A stretch of 64,000 nt of DNA from assembly GCA_964619955.1 (NCBI GenBank), contig CAZUJF010000024.1:1-64000 (forward strand), written 5' to 3'. The position numbers and the translations under genes are program-made. The notes under the pieces were generated by a model that was not told the DNA's origin, made no database searches, and saw only the letters and a list, made by a program, of their open reading frames with translations. The DNA is from JACQFK01 sp964619955 (GTDB taxonomy: Bacteria > Planctomycetota > MHYJ01 > JACPRB01). Position 1 is the stretch's first letter, and each line of letters begins with the position of its first letter. This document shows positions 28,071 to 35,797 of the stretch, in pieces.

Positions 28071-28490
28071 ATGAGCCAGACCGCCGCACGCAAGTTCCGC
28101 ATCATCGTCGGGAAACCCGGCCTGGACGGGCACGACCGCGGCGCCAAGGTCGTCGCCGCCGCGCTCCGGGACGCCGGCTTCGAGGTCATCTACACGGGGC
28201 TTCACCAGACCTGCGAGATGATCGTGAACGCCGCCCTGCAGGAGGACGCGGACGCCGTCTGCCTGTCCATCCTGTCGGGCGCGCACATGACGCTCTTCCC
28301 CGAGATCCTGGAGCTCATGAAGCAGAAGAAGATGGACGACGTGCTGCTCTGCGGCGGGGGCATCATCCCGTCGGACGACGCGGCGGAGCTCGCGAAGCTC
28401 GGCGTGGGACGCCTCTTCGGCCCCGGGACCGACACCCGGGACATCGTCAAATACCTGCAGGACGAGATCCCCCGGCGCCGTCCGCGTTAG
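28071..28490 (+). CDS. Acyl-CoA mutase small subunit, cobalamin-binding
   Basis: 139 residues. DGHDRG (19-24) supplies His21 as the lower cobalt ligand in the DxHxxG motif. LSGAHMTLFPEI and VLLCGGGIIPSDDA complete the B12-binding Rossmann-like fold. It is the partner of the upstream large subunit; split subunits are common in archaeal-type and isobutyryl-CoA mutases. A GTG at 28065 overlapping the upstream stop is an alternative start. Confidence 0.93.
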   Translation: MSQTAARKFRIIVGKPGLDGHDRGAKVVAAALRDAGFEVIYTGLHQTCEMIVNAALQEDADAVCLSILSGAHMTLFPEILELMKQKKMDDVLLCGGGIIPSDDAAELAKLGVGRLFGPGTDTRDIVKYLQDEIPRRRPR

Positions 28491-28559
28491 TCTGCACCGG
28501 AACCGGATCTGGCGACGTATCTCACCCTGTGTCCGGTACGCACGCATAAGGGGGATGAG

Positions 28560-29147
28560 ATGAAGTCCTTGAGAACCGCTTTCGGGTTCCTGCTGGTGTC
28601 CGCGGTGGCCTGGGCGGCGCAGGGCGCGCCGGTCAACACGACCTGTCCGGTGAAGACGGGAACGCCCGTGAAACCGAACATCACGGAAGTCTACAAGGGG
28701 AAGACGGTCGCGTTCTGCTGAGGGAACTGCAAGGGGCAGTTTGCCTCCGATCCCGCGAAGTTCGCCGGCAACATCCCCGGCCTGGGGGAGGGGCCCTCCC
28801 GCACGGCGCTGAACAGCATCGATGACGCGGTCAAGGCGGCCAAGGAAGGCGCCAAGGTCGCCCTGGTCCTCTTCTCCGACGGCGGCCCCAAGTGCAAGAC
28901 GTTCGCCCAGGTGCTGGGCGACGCCTCCCTGGACGAGGCCTTCGGGAAGATCGCGTACGCGATGGTGGAGTTCAGCAAGGATTCCGCGGATGCGAAGAAG
29001 CTGAAGGTGACGGCGGCGCCGACGCTGCTGATCCTCGACGTCTCCAAGGAGGAGCCGAAGGAGCTGAAGAAGATGACCGCGGGCGCGCCGCCCACGGTGA
29101 AGAAGGAGATCGAGGCGGCCATCAAGAAGGTCGCCTCCTCGAAGTAG
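28560..29147 (+). CDS. Probable selenoprotein: TRASH/YHS-like metal-binding + thioredoxin-like domain
   Basis: One frame of 195 residues interrupted only by TGA at 28719-28721 (codon 54). ATG preceded by AAGGGGGAT. Signal peptide (1-19), then a TRASH/YHS-like domain: C29-P-V, VYKGKTVAFC53-U54-x2-C57, FASDPAKF. In relatives I recall, the residue after FC is Cys (FCC..C), so the TGA sits at a metal- or redox-active Cys. A thioredoxin-like domain (about 85-190) follows, with FSDGGPKC and the cis-Pro line AAPTLLILD. A candidate SECIS hairpin lies at 28733-28747 and an intrinsic terminator directly after the gene. Standard pipelines would break this into a 53-residue ORF and a 78-residue ORF. The alternative is a nonsense mutation. 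Confidence 0.75.
28733..28747 (+). other. Candidate bacterial SECIS hairpin
   Basis: GGGGCA (28733-28738) pairs with TGCCTC (28742-28747) through one G-U pair, closing a 3-nt GTT loop. The loop starts 18 nt after the TGA, and the bacterial rule as I recall it is a small loop with an early G about 16-37 nt downstream. A competing hairpin (28725-28730 with 28736-28741) is also possible. Only folding and SelB-binding tests can decide. Confidence 0.45.
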
Positions 29148-29164
29148 TCCTCGCGCAGGATCCC

Positions 29165-29204
29165 GGCCCCCGGGGCGCCTCCAGGCCCCCGGGGGCTTTT
29201 CCTT
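29165..29204 (+). terminator. Intrinsic terminator after the TRASH gene
   Basis: GCCCCC (29166-29171) pairs with GGGGGC (29191-29196), followed by TTTTCCTTTT. A strong Rho-independent terminator 18 nt past the stop codon. Its position supports 28560-29147 as one transcription unit. Confidence 0.75.
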
Positions 29205-29258
29205 TTGACCGCAACCGGCCCGCGGCGCGCGGGTTGAACCGGGAAGAGGAGACTTCCC

Positions 29259-29759
29259 ATGACGATTCGATTCTCGATCCTGACCCCGCTGCTGCTGGCC
29301 CTTCTGGCGTGTGCGGCGGAGACTCCGAAGCCCGAGCCCGCGGCGGTGCCCGCCCCCGAGGCCGTCAAGCCCGCGCCGCCCCCGCCCCCGGCCCCCGTGG
29401 CGGCGGCGCCGGCCGCCCCTGCGGCTCCGGCCGCGCCCGTGCCGCCACCCGCGGCTCCGGCGAAGAAGAAGGGCGGCCTCCCGCTCGGACTGCCCTCACT
29501 GAAAATCCTCAAGGAGGACGTGGGCTTCGACGGGAAGCAGGTCAAACAGGCGCGCGAGCTCTACGAGTCGTACCAGAAGCGCCTGGAAGAGGCCGCCGAG
29601 CAGGTGAAGACCGGGGCGGACAAAAAGGGCGCGAAGAAGAGCGCCGAAGCCCTGCGGACCGAGGTGCTCGCCAAGGCGCGCGAGATCTGCACGGACGTTC
29701 AGAAGGCGAAGTTCGACGAGGTCTCGGTGCCGAAGAAGAAGCCCAAGAAGCAGACCTAA
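29259..29759 (+). CDS. Proline-rich lipoprotein
   Basis: 166 residues. N-terminal signal ending in LLAC (lipobox, Cys18), so the protein is probably lipid-anchored. A Pro/Ala-rich spacer (about 22-70) is followed by a short helical, Lys-rich domain (about 80-166; DVGFDGKQVKQARELYESYQKRLEEA) of unknown role. The ATG is preceded by AGGAG. The 3' end overlaps the convergent ATPase/flavoprotein gene by 4 nt (29756-29759). Confidence 0.75.
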   Translation: MTIRFSILTPLLLALLACAAETPKPEPAAVPAPEAVKPAPPPPPAPVAAAPAAPAAPAAPVPPPAAPAKKKGGLPLGLPSLKILKEDVGFDGKQVKQARELYESYQKRLEEAAEQVKTGADKKGAKKSAEALRTEVLAKAREICTDVQKAKFDEVSVPKKKPKKQT

Positions 29760-31840
29760 GACTGCAGCGGCGACCAGTCGGCCCGCCAGGGGTGTCGGGG
29801 GTCGGCCTTGACCTCCTCGATCGTCCGCCGCATCCGGTCCAGGATGGGAAGTCGCGGAGATTCGTAGACCTCGCCCTGGAGGATCTTCAGGAGTTCGGCC
29901 CGGTCCTCTTCGCGGCCCAGGAGCTCCATGAAGAGCGGCGGCAGCTGGTAGTAGAGCAGGATGAACTCCCGCCAGAGATCCACGCCCGCGCGGAGGGATT
30001 GCTCGTACGCCGCGAAGGCGGGGGCGCCCACGCTGCCCGCCCGGAGCGCGCCGATGATGGCGGCCGCCGCGCGCTGCGCGGATTCCGCCGCCACGCTGAC
30101 GCCCGAGGAGAAGATCGGGTCGACGAAGCGCGCGGCGTCGCCGACCAGGAGCCAGCCGTCGCCGGCGAAGCGGTCCATCACGTAGCTGTAATTCCCTTCG
30201 CGGACGTAGTCGTGCACCGGCTTCGCCGCAGCGAGGCGCCGGGCGAAATCGGGGTTCGCGGCGGCTTCCCGGGCGAGGAAATCCCCGGGCGCCTCGCCGC
30301 CCCGAAGATAGTCCTCCCGCCGGGTGACCACGCCGACCGAGGTGATCGCGGGGCTGATCGGGATCTGCCAGATCCAGGCGCGCGGCTTCGGCAGGATGTG
30401 GAGGTGGATGTAGTCCGCCGTTTCGGCGGGGCCGCGGTCGAGGTTCTCGAACCAGGTGTGGACGGTGAACTGGTCGAAGAGCGGGTCGTTCCGTTTGAGC
30501 TTGAGCTGGTACCCCAGGAGCGTGCCCCGGCCGGACGCATCGACGACGATCCGGCCGCGCAGGACGCGTTCCGGGGCGCCGTCGGCGCGGACGCGGACGC
30601 CCTCGGCGAATCCCTTCGCATCGAAGAGCACCTCCGTGACCTGGGTGCCCTCCAGGATCCGGGAGCCGTGGCCGCGGGCGTGGGTCAGAAGCAGGCTGTC
30701 GAAGCGGCTGCGGTCCACGTGGTAGGTGTAGTCCTGCCGGACCCCCAGGTGGGGGATGGGACGGAAGCGGAGGGTCCGCGCGGTTCCCTGCGGGCCGTGG
30801 GTCCACAGCGCGCCGTGTTTTCGGACGAAGCCCTCCCGTTCCATCACGGGGAGGAAGCCGATGTCCTGGAACACGCGCGTGGTCGAGCAGATCAGGGACT
30901 CCCCGACGTGCGGCCTCGGGTGCTCCGCCTTGTCCAGGATGAGGTGGCTGACGCCGGCCCGGCCCAGGTAGGAGCCGAGGATGCCGCCCGCGGGGCCTCC
31001 GCCGATGATGAGGACGTCCGCGTCGAGCGGTTCCCGGACGACCTCGGCGCGGGCGGGCGCCGCTTCGGGGGATCCCACCTTGAGGCTCATGCCCATCGAG
31101 GAGAAGATGCGGTCGCGGATGGCGAGGTAGCCGGAGGAGTCCAGGTCGCGCGGGCGCGGGAGGTCCACCGGAACGATCTCCTGGACGGTGGCGGGGCGCC
31201 GGCTCATGACGATCACGCGGTCGGCGATCTGGACGGCCTCCTCGATGTCGTGCGTGACGAAGAGGACGGTCTTGCGCTCCTCCTGCCAGATGCGGACGAG
31301 GTCCGCGCGCATCTTCATCCGGGTGAGGAAGTCGAGCGCGCCGAAGGGCTCGTCCATGTAGAGGATTTCCGATTTCGCGGCGAGGGCGCGGGCGATCTCG
31401 ACCCGCTGGCGCATGCCGCCGGAGAGTTCGCGGGGGTAGGCGTTTTCGAAGCCCTTGAGGCCCACCAGGTCCACGTAGTGGGCGACGCTGGCGTCGCGCT
31501 CCGCGGCGCAGGAGCGCTGCAGCCCGAAGCCGATGTTCTGCCGGACGGTGAGCCAGGGAAAGACGCCGTTTTCCTGGAAGACGAAGACGCGCCGGGGGTC
31601 GGGGCCGCGGACGGCCTCGCCGTCCACTTCCACGCGGCCGCGGGTGGGCTGCACGAAGCCCGCGACGATGTTGAGCATCGTGGACTTGCCGCAGCCCGAG
31701 GGGCCGACGATGCAGACGAACTCGCCCCGGCGCACGTCGAGATCGAAGCGTTCAAGGACGTGGACCGGCTCGCCGGCCTTCTTGCCCGGGTAGCTCATCC
31801 AGAGGTCGCGGATCCGGACGGCCGGGCGGTCGGGGCTCAT
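29756..31840 (-). CDS. Fusion: NitT/TauT-type ABC ATPase + flavin-dependent halogenase-like oxidoreductase
   Basis: 694 residues in one open frame. Residues 1-255 are an ABC ATPase of the SsuB/NrtD/TauB type: Walker A GPSGCGKST (46-54), signature LSGGM (139-143), Walker B ILYMDEP (159-165), H-loop (196-197). Residues 273-694 are a complete FAD monooxygenase/halogenase-like protein: FAD fingerprint GGGPAGG (280-286), VGESL (312-316), WIWQIP (489-494) matching the WxWxIP motif of flavin halogenases, and GDAARFVDPIFSSGV near 565-580. Its ATG overlaps the permease stop (ATGA). I know of no standard family with this fusion; a frameshift or assembly artefact seems unlikely since the linker reads through naturally. 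Confidence 0.85.
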   Translation of the reverse strand: MSPDRPAVRIRDLWMSYPGKKAGEPVHVLERFDLDVRRGEFVCIVGPSGCGKSTMLNIVAGFVQPTRGRVEVDGEAVRGPDPRRVFVFQENGVFPWLTVRQNIGFGLQRSCAAERDASVAHYVDLVGLKGFENAYPRELSGGMRQRVEIARALAAKSEILYMDEPFGALDFLTRMKMRADLVRIWQEERKTVLFVTHDIEEAVQIADRVIVMSRRPATVQEIVPVDLPRPRDLDSSGYLAIRDRIFSSMGMSLKVGSPEAAPARAEVVREPLDADVLIIGGGPAGGILGSYLGRAGVSHLILDKAEHPRPHVGESLICSTTRVFQDIGFLPVMEREGFVRKHGALWTHGPQGTARTLRFRPIPHLGVRQDYTYHVDRSRFDSLLLTHARGHGSRILEGTQVTEVLFDAKGFAEGVRVRADGAPERVLRGRIVVDASGRGTLLGYQLKLKRNDPLFDQFTVHTWFENLDRGPAETADYIHLHILPKPRAWIWQIPISPAITSVGVVTRREDYLRGGEAPGDFLAREAAANPDFARRLAAAKPVHDYVREGNYSYVMDRFAGDGWLLVGDAARFVDPIFSSGVSVAAESAQRAAAAIIGALRAGSVGAPAFAAYEQSLRAGVDLWREFILLYYQLPPLFMELLGREEDRAELLKILQGEVYESPRLPILDRMRRTIEEVKADPRHPWRADWSPLQS

Positions 31841-32628
31841 GAGCGGCTGTAGCCCCAGCGGACCTCGTCGAACTTCTCCACCTGCCTCACGAGCAGGTCG
31901 AGCCCGAGGCCGATCAGCCCGATCATGATCATGCCCGCCACGACGAGGTCGTAGCGTTTGCCGGCATTGCGGGCGTCGATGATCAGAAAGCCGAGTCCCG
32001 AGTTGACGGCGATCATCTCGGCCGCCACGACCACCAGCCACGCCACGCCGAGCGCGATGCGGATGCCGGTGATCACCTGCGGGAGCGTGGCGGGGAAGAT
32101 CACCTGCCGGAAGAGTTCCAGGCGGGTCAGGCCGAAGTTCCGGGCGGCGCGCACGTACACGGGCTGGATGTTCTGGACGGCCGCCATCGCCGACACGGTG
32201 ATCGGGAAGACGCTGGAGAGGAAGATGAGGAAGACCGGCGCGCGGTCGTCCACGCCGAACCAGAGAATGGCCACCGGGATCCAGGCGATCGGCGAAATCG
32301 GACGCAGCACCTGGATCAGGGGGTTGAAGGCGAAGAAGAGCCGCTGAAACCAGCCGAGGATCAGCCCCAGGGGGACGCCGACGAGCACGGCGAGCGTGAA
32401 GCCGACGGTCACGCGGAAGAGGGAGGCCACGATGTATTTGAGCAGGAGGCCCTTCTGGACGAGTTCGGCCATGCCGCTCGCGACCTCCAGCGGCTTCGGG
32501 AACAGATCGCTGCCGGAGAGGCGCACCAGGAGGTCCCAGCCGAGCAGGACGGCCGCGCCGACGAGCAGGGGCAGCCCCACGGCGAGCCCCTTGAAGCGGG
32601 GCCGGGCGATTTCCGGGGCGTCGCTCAC
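31837..32628 (-). CDS. ABC transporter permease, NitT/TauT (SsuC) type
   Basis: 263 residues from a GTG at 32628 that overlaps the substrate-binding protein stop (GTGA). Six hydrophobic segments and the binding-protein-dependent permease loop (AARNFGLTRLELFRQVIFPATLPQVITGIRIALGVAW, about 160-200) which docks on the ATPase. Length fits SsuC/TauC. Substrate not predictable; nitrate, sulfonate, taurine, aromatics and pyrimidine precursors all use this family. Confidence 0.92.
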   Translation of the reverse strand: MSDAPEIARPRFKGLAVGLPLLVGAAVLLGWDLLVRLSGSDLFPKPLEVASGMAELVQKGLLLKYIVASLFRVTVGFTLAVLVGVPLGLILGWFQRLFFAFNPLIQVLRPISPIAWIPVAILWFGVDDRAPVFLIFLSSVFPITVSAMAAVQNIQPVYVRAARNFGLTRLELFRQVIFPATLPQVITGIRIALGVAWLVVVAAEMIAVNSGLGFLIIDARNAGKRYDLVVAGMIMIGLIGLGLDLLVRQVEKFDEVRWGYSRS

Positions 32629-33695
32629 TTGATCAGGCCTTTCTCCCGGGCCTTCGCCTTGGAGTCGGCGTCCTCGAACTGGTACTGGTCCACGGTGGCG
32701 CCTTCCCTGACGAAGGACGGGTCGGCGTAATCCTCGAAGCGGGCCTTGCCCGTGAGGATGCCCGCTTCGCGTCCCAGGACCTCGATTTCCTCGAAGTCCT
32801 TCCGCCGGACCGTCAGGTTGGTGTATTTGACCCGGTCCACGGGTTTGCTTAGGACGAATTCGAGGAGCTTGGGGTTCTGGTTGTAGTAGTCCCGGCTGAC
32901 GAACTGCGCCGCCTGCATGCGGTTGTCCATCTTCTGGTCGAGCCAGAGCCCGCTGCGGGCGATGCCGTCCACCAGGGCCTGGACCCGGGGCCGGTCGTCC
33001 CGGATGACCTCCTCCCGCACGGCCAGCACGCAGGAGATGAATTCCGGCCAGACGTCCTTCGTGAGGTAGAGGATGCGGCCGTAGCCGTCCAATTCGGTCT
33101 GGCCCATGAAGGGCTCGCCGGAGCTGATGGCGTCCACGGATTTCGAATAGAGCGCCGTCGGCATGTCGGGGGGCGGCAACTCCATCAGTTCGATATCGCC
33201 GAAGGAGAGGTTCCGCTCCTTGAGCACCTTGTAGAGCAGCAGGCGCTGGTTGGAATAGCGGTTGGGGACGGCCACCTTCTTGCCGCGCAGATCCTCGATC
33301 CGATGGATCTGGGAGTCCTTGCGGACCATGAGCGCCGTGCCGTCGCGATGCCCCAGGTAGACGATTTTGATGGGGATGCCCTCTTCGCGAAGTTTCATGG
33401 CCATGGGCGCGAGGATGAAGGAGGCGTCCGTGTATTTCGAGAGAAACGCCTCTTTCAGCTCCGGCCACCCGTTGAACCGGACCGGTTCAAAGGATCCGCT
33501 CCCCTTCATGCTTTTCTGGATGAAGTGGTTGACGGGGCAGGTGAGGTGTCAGGTGACGGGAAGGAAGCCCACCTTCAGGGCCTTCCCCGAACCCTTGTCC
33601 CCGCTGAAGAGGCCGAGATTCATCCAGCCGTGCAGGAGGCTGATGCCGGCCACCCAGGGCAGCACGGTGAGCAGCAGGGCTTTCTTGAGGATCAT
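32625..33695 (-). CDS. Probable selenoprotein: ABC transporter substrate-binding protein (NitT/TauT type)
   Basis: 357 codons from the ATG at 33695 with one in-frame TGA at 33551-33549 (codon 49). Signal/anchor (1-30), then KVGFLPVT-U49-HLT-C53-PV and a normal SsuA/NrtA-like body: NGWPELKEAFLS, ILAPMAMKLREEGIPIKIVYLGHRDGTALMV, PPPDMPTALY, DVWPEFISCVLA. In homologues as I recall them, the line reads VTCHLTCPV, so TGA replaces the first Cys of a CxxxC pair. The 48 residues before the TGA form a proper signal region in the same frame, which argues against a chance ORF. Conventional gene callers would start at 33509 and lose the signal peptide. Overlaps the permease gene by GTGA. Confidence 0.75.
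33501..33528 (-). other. Candidate bacterial SECIS hairpin
   Basis: On the minus strand, 6 bp (33525-33520 with 33509-33504) extended by two G-C pairs past one mismatch (33528-33527 with 33502-33501), closing a 10-nt loop that contains a G. The loop is 30-39 nt after the TGA. This fits the loose size and distance rules for bacterial SECIS; it is not proof. Confidence 0.35.
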
Positions 33696-33708
33696 GTCCG
33701 AGGGGCGG

Positions 33709-33714
33709 ATTTTA
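33709..33714 (-). promoter_or_regulatory. Candidate -10 element before the substrate-binding gene
   Basis: TAAAAT on the minus strand, 13 nt before the ATG at 33695, preceded by GG. It overlaps the stop codon of the upstream membrane-protein gene and could drive the transporter genes separately. Confidence 0.35.
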
Positions 33715-34110
33715 CCGGGATTCCTCGTTTGATGGCAAGGGCCGCCGCCAGCGCGCCAGCGCCACCAGCCCCCCGAGGGTCGCGCAGAGGACCGCGGCCG
33801 GCGCGGACTCGGTCCACTGCGGGGAGAACACCAGGATGAAGTCCCGCCCCTTGATGAGGGCGGCGAAGCTGGAGACGCAGAAGGGGATCAGGAAGAGGCG
33901 GAAGACCGGCCAGGGCTCCAGACGCACGCGGTTCATCCCCGAGGCGGTGGTGTTGACGTAGAGCGCCAGCCCGATGATGACGCTGAGGCCGAGCGAGTTC
34001 AGCCAGAGCCGCGGGCTGGGGTCGAAGTGGCGGACCAGGACGGCGCTCCACCAGATGAAATAGCACCACAAGATGTATCGTCCTGCCGAGAGACGGGCCA
34101 GGTAGTTCAA
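33712..34110 (-). CDS. Small polytopic membrane protein
   Basis: 132 residues if a TTG at 34110 is used; GGAGGT lies 10 nt before it. Four hydrophobic stretches (about 10-25, 35-50, 65-85, 100-115) with charged loops (RHFDPSPRL, RLEPWP, KGRD). No family recognised. The stop is 16 nt before the substrate-binding protein ATG, so it may be the first gene of the transporter operon. It is divergent from the leucine-degradation operon. Start codon uncertain. Confidence 0.55.
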   Translation of the reverse strand: MNYLARLSAGRYILWCYFIWWSAVLVRHFDPSPRLWLNSLGLSVIIGLALYVNTTASGMNRVRLEPWPVFRLFLIPFCVSSFAALIKGRDFILVFSPQWTESAPAAVLCATLGGLVALARWRRPLPSNEESR

Positions 34111-34173
34111 GGCTTCATCGACCTCCGGGGCGTCCGCGCCTTCAATATCTATCGGGCGGGCCGCCCGTCCGGC

Positions 34174-34179
34174 TACACT
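34174..34179 (+). promoter_or_regulatory. -10 element (TACACT) of leucine-degradation operon
   Basis: TACACT ends 6 nt before the ATG at 34186. No Shine-Dalgarno can fit, so a leaderless mRNA is predicted. Confidence 0.55.
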
Positions 34180-34185
34180 TGGGAT

Positions 34186-35793
34186 ATGGACGCCCTCCGG
34201 TCCCGGATCGATCCGAAGTCGGCCGAGTTCCTGGCCGCCGCCGCCCATCACCGGGCGCTCGCGGCGACGCTGCGCGAGCGGCTGGACCGCGTGCGCCGCG
34301 GCGGCAGCGAACAGGCGGTCGCCGTGCAGCGCAAACGCGGCAAGCTCCTGCCCCGCGAACGCATCGAGCGGCTCGTGGATCCCGGCGCGCCCTTCCTGGA
34401 ACTCTCGCCTCTCGCGGCCTGGGGACGCCACGGCGACGAGGTCCCCTCCGCCGGGATCGTCACGGGCGTGGGCCGCGTCTCGGGACGCGAATGTCTCGTC
34501 GTCGCGAACGACTCCACCGTGAAGGGCGGCACGTATTTCCCCGAGACGATCAAGAAGCACCTCCGGGCCCAGCAGATCGCGCTCGAGAACCGCCTGCCCA
34601 GCATCTACCTGGTGGACTCGGGCGGCGTGTTCCTGCCGCTGCAGGCCGACGTCTTCCCGGACCGCGAGCATTTCGGCCGCATCTTCCGCAACCAGGCGCT
34701 GCTCTCCGCGGAGGGCCTGCCGCAGGTCGCGGTCGTGCTCGGCATGTGCACCGCCGGCGGCGCGTACGTCCCCGCCATGGCGGACGAGAACATCATCGTC
34801 CGCGGGGCGGGCACGATCTACCTGGCGGGGCCGCCGCTCGTGAAGGCGGCGATCGGCGAGGAGGTCAGCGCCGAGGAACTCGGGGGGGGCGAGATGCACG
34901 CCCGCGTGTCCGGCGTCTGCGATCACCTGGCGGACAACGAGGAGGACGCCCTGCGCCGCTGCCGGAACGTGGTGGCGGCCTTCGGGTCCGCGTCGCGCCC
35001 GGCGCTGGAGACCTTCGAGCCGGAGGAGCCCGCGTATGCCGCCGAGGAGCTCTACGGCATCGTCCCGCCGGACGGGCGTCGCCCCTACGACATCCGCGAG
35101 CTCATCGCCCGGCTCGTGGACGGCAGCCGCTTCCAGGAATTCAAGGCCGAATACGGCGCCACGCTGGTCACCGGGTTCGCGCGCTGGCACGGCATCCCCG
35201 TCGGGATCGTCGCGAACAACGGCGTGCTGTTCAGCGAGAGCGCCCTGAAGGGGGCGCACTTCATCGAACTCTGCGCGCAGCGCCGCTTCCCCCTGGTCTT
35301 CCTGCAGAACATCACGGGCTTCATGGTCGGCAAGCGCGTGGAGCAGGGCGGCATCACGCGCGACGGCGCCAAGCTGGTGCAGGCCGTGGCGGCCGCGGCC
35401 GTGCCGAAGATCACCGTCATCGTGGGCGCCTCGCACGGGGCGGGCAACTACGCGATGTGCGGCCGGGGCTACGATCCGCGCTTCCTGTTCACGTGGCCGA
35501 ACGCCCGCGTCTCCGTCATGGGGGCGGAGCAGGCCGCGAGCGTGCTCGTGCAGGTCAAGCGCGAGCAGCTCGCCCGCGACGGGAAACAGCTGTCCCCCGA
35601 GGAGGAGCGCGCCATCGCCGGCCCCGTCCGCGAGAAGTACGAACGCGAGGGCGATCCCTACTTCGGGACCTCGCTCCTGTGGGACGACGGCATCCTCGAC
35701 CCCGTCCAGACGCGCCCCGTCGTGGCGCTCGCCCTTTCCCTGGCGCTTCAGGCCCCGATTCCCGGGACCCGCTTTCCCGTATTCCGAATGTGA
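34186..35793 (+). CDS. liuB: Methylcrotonyl-CoA carboxylase, carboxyltransferase subunit
   Basis: 535 residues, the normal length of the beta subunit. Crotonase-like N and C halves: VDSGGVFLPLQADVFPDREHFGRIFRNQA and VLGMCTAGGAYVPAM in the first, LQNITGFMVGKRVEQGGI, GASHGAGNYAMCGRGYDPRFLFTWPNARVSVMG in the second. These lines are characteristic of the methylcrotonyl/geranyl-CoA type rather than the propionyl-CoA type. It carboxylates 3-methylcrotonyl-CoA in leucine breakdown, with biotin carboxylase and biotin carrier encoded downstream. First gene of a five-gene operon. Confidence 0.92.
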   Translation: MDALRSRIDPKSAEFLAAAAHHRALAATLRERLDRVRRGGSEQAVAVQRKRGKLLPRERIERLVDPGAPFLELSPLAAWGRHGDEVPSAGIVTGVGRVSGRECLVVANDSTVKGGTYFPETIKKHLRAQQIALENRLPSIYLVDSGGVFLPLQADVFPDREHFGRIFRNQALLSAEGLPQVAVVLGMCTAGGAYVPAMADENIIVRGAGTIYLAGPPLVKAAIGEEVSAEELGGGEMHARVSGVCDHLADNEEDALRRCRNVVAAFGSASRPALETFEPEEPAYAAEELYGIVPPDGRRPYDIRELIARLVDGSRFQEFKAEYGATLVTGFARWHGIPVGIVANNGVLFSESALKGAHFIELCAQRRFPLVFLQNITGFMVGKRVEQGGITRDGAKLVQAVAAAAVPKITVIVGASHGAGNYAMCGRGYDPRFLFTWPNARVSVMGAEQAASVLVQVKREQLARDGKQLSPEEERAIAGPVREKYEREGDPYFGTSLLWDDGILDPVQTRPVVALALSLALQAPIPGTRFPVFRM

Positions 35794-35797
35794 CCGC

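Noticed and set aside
28719..28721. TGA read as a plain nonsense mutation (pseudogene)
   Set aside because: Both halves are intact and in the same frame, the TGA falls on an expected Cys, a hairpin of suitable size follows, and a second gene shows the same pattern; still listed as the main alternative.
28560..33695. Global reassignment of TGA to Cys or Trp
   Set aside because: TGA ends many clear genes here, often in ATGA overlaps that define operon structure.
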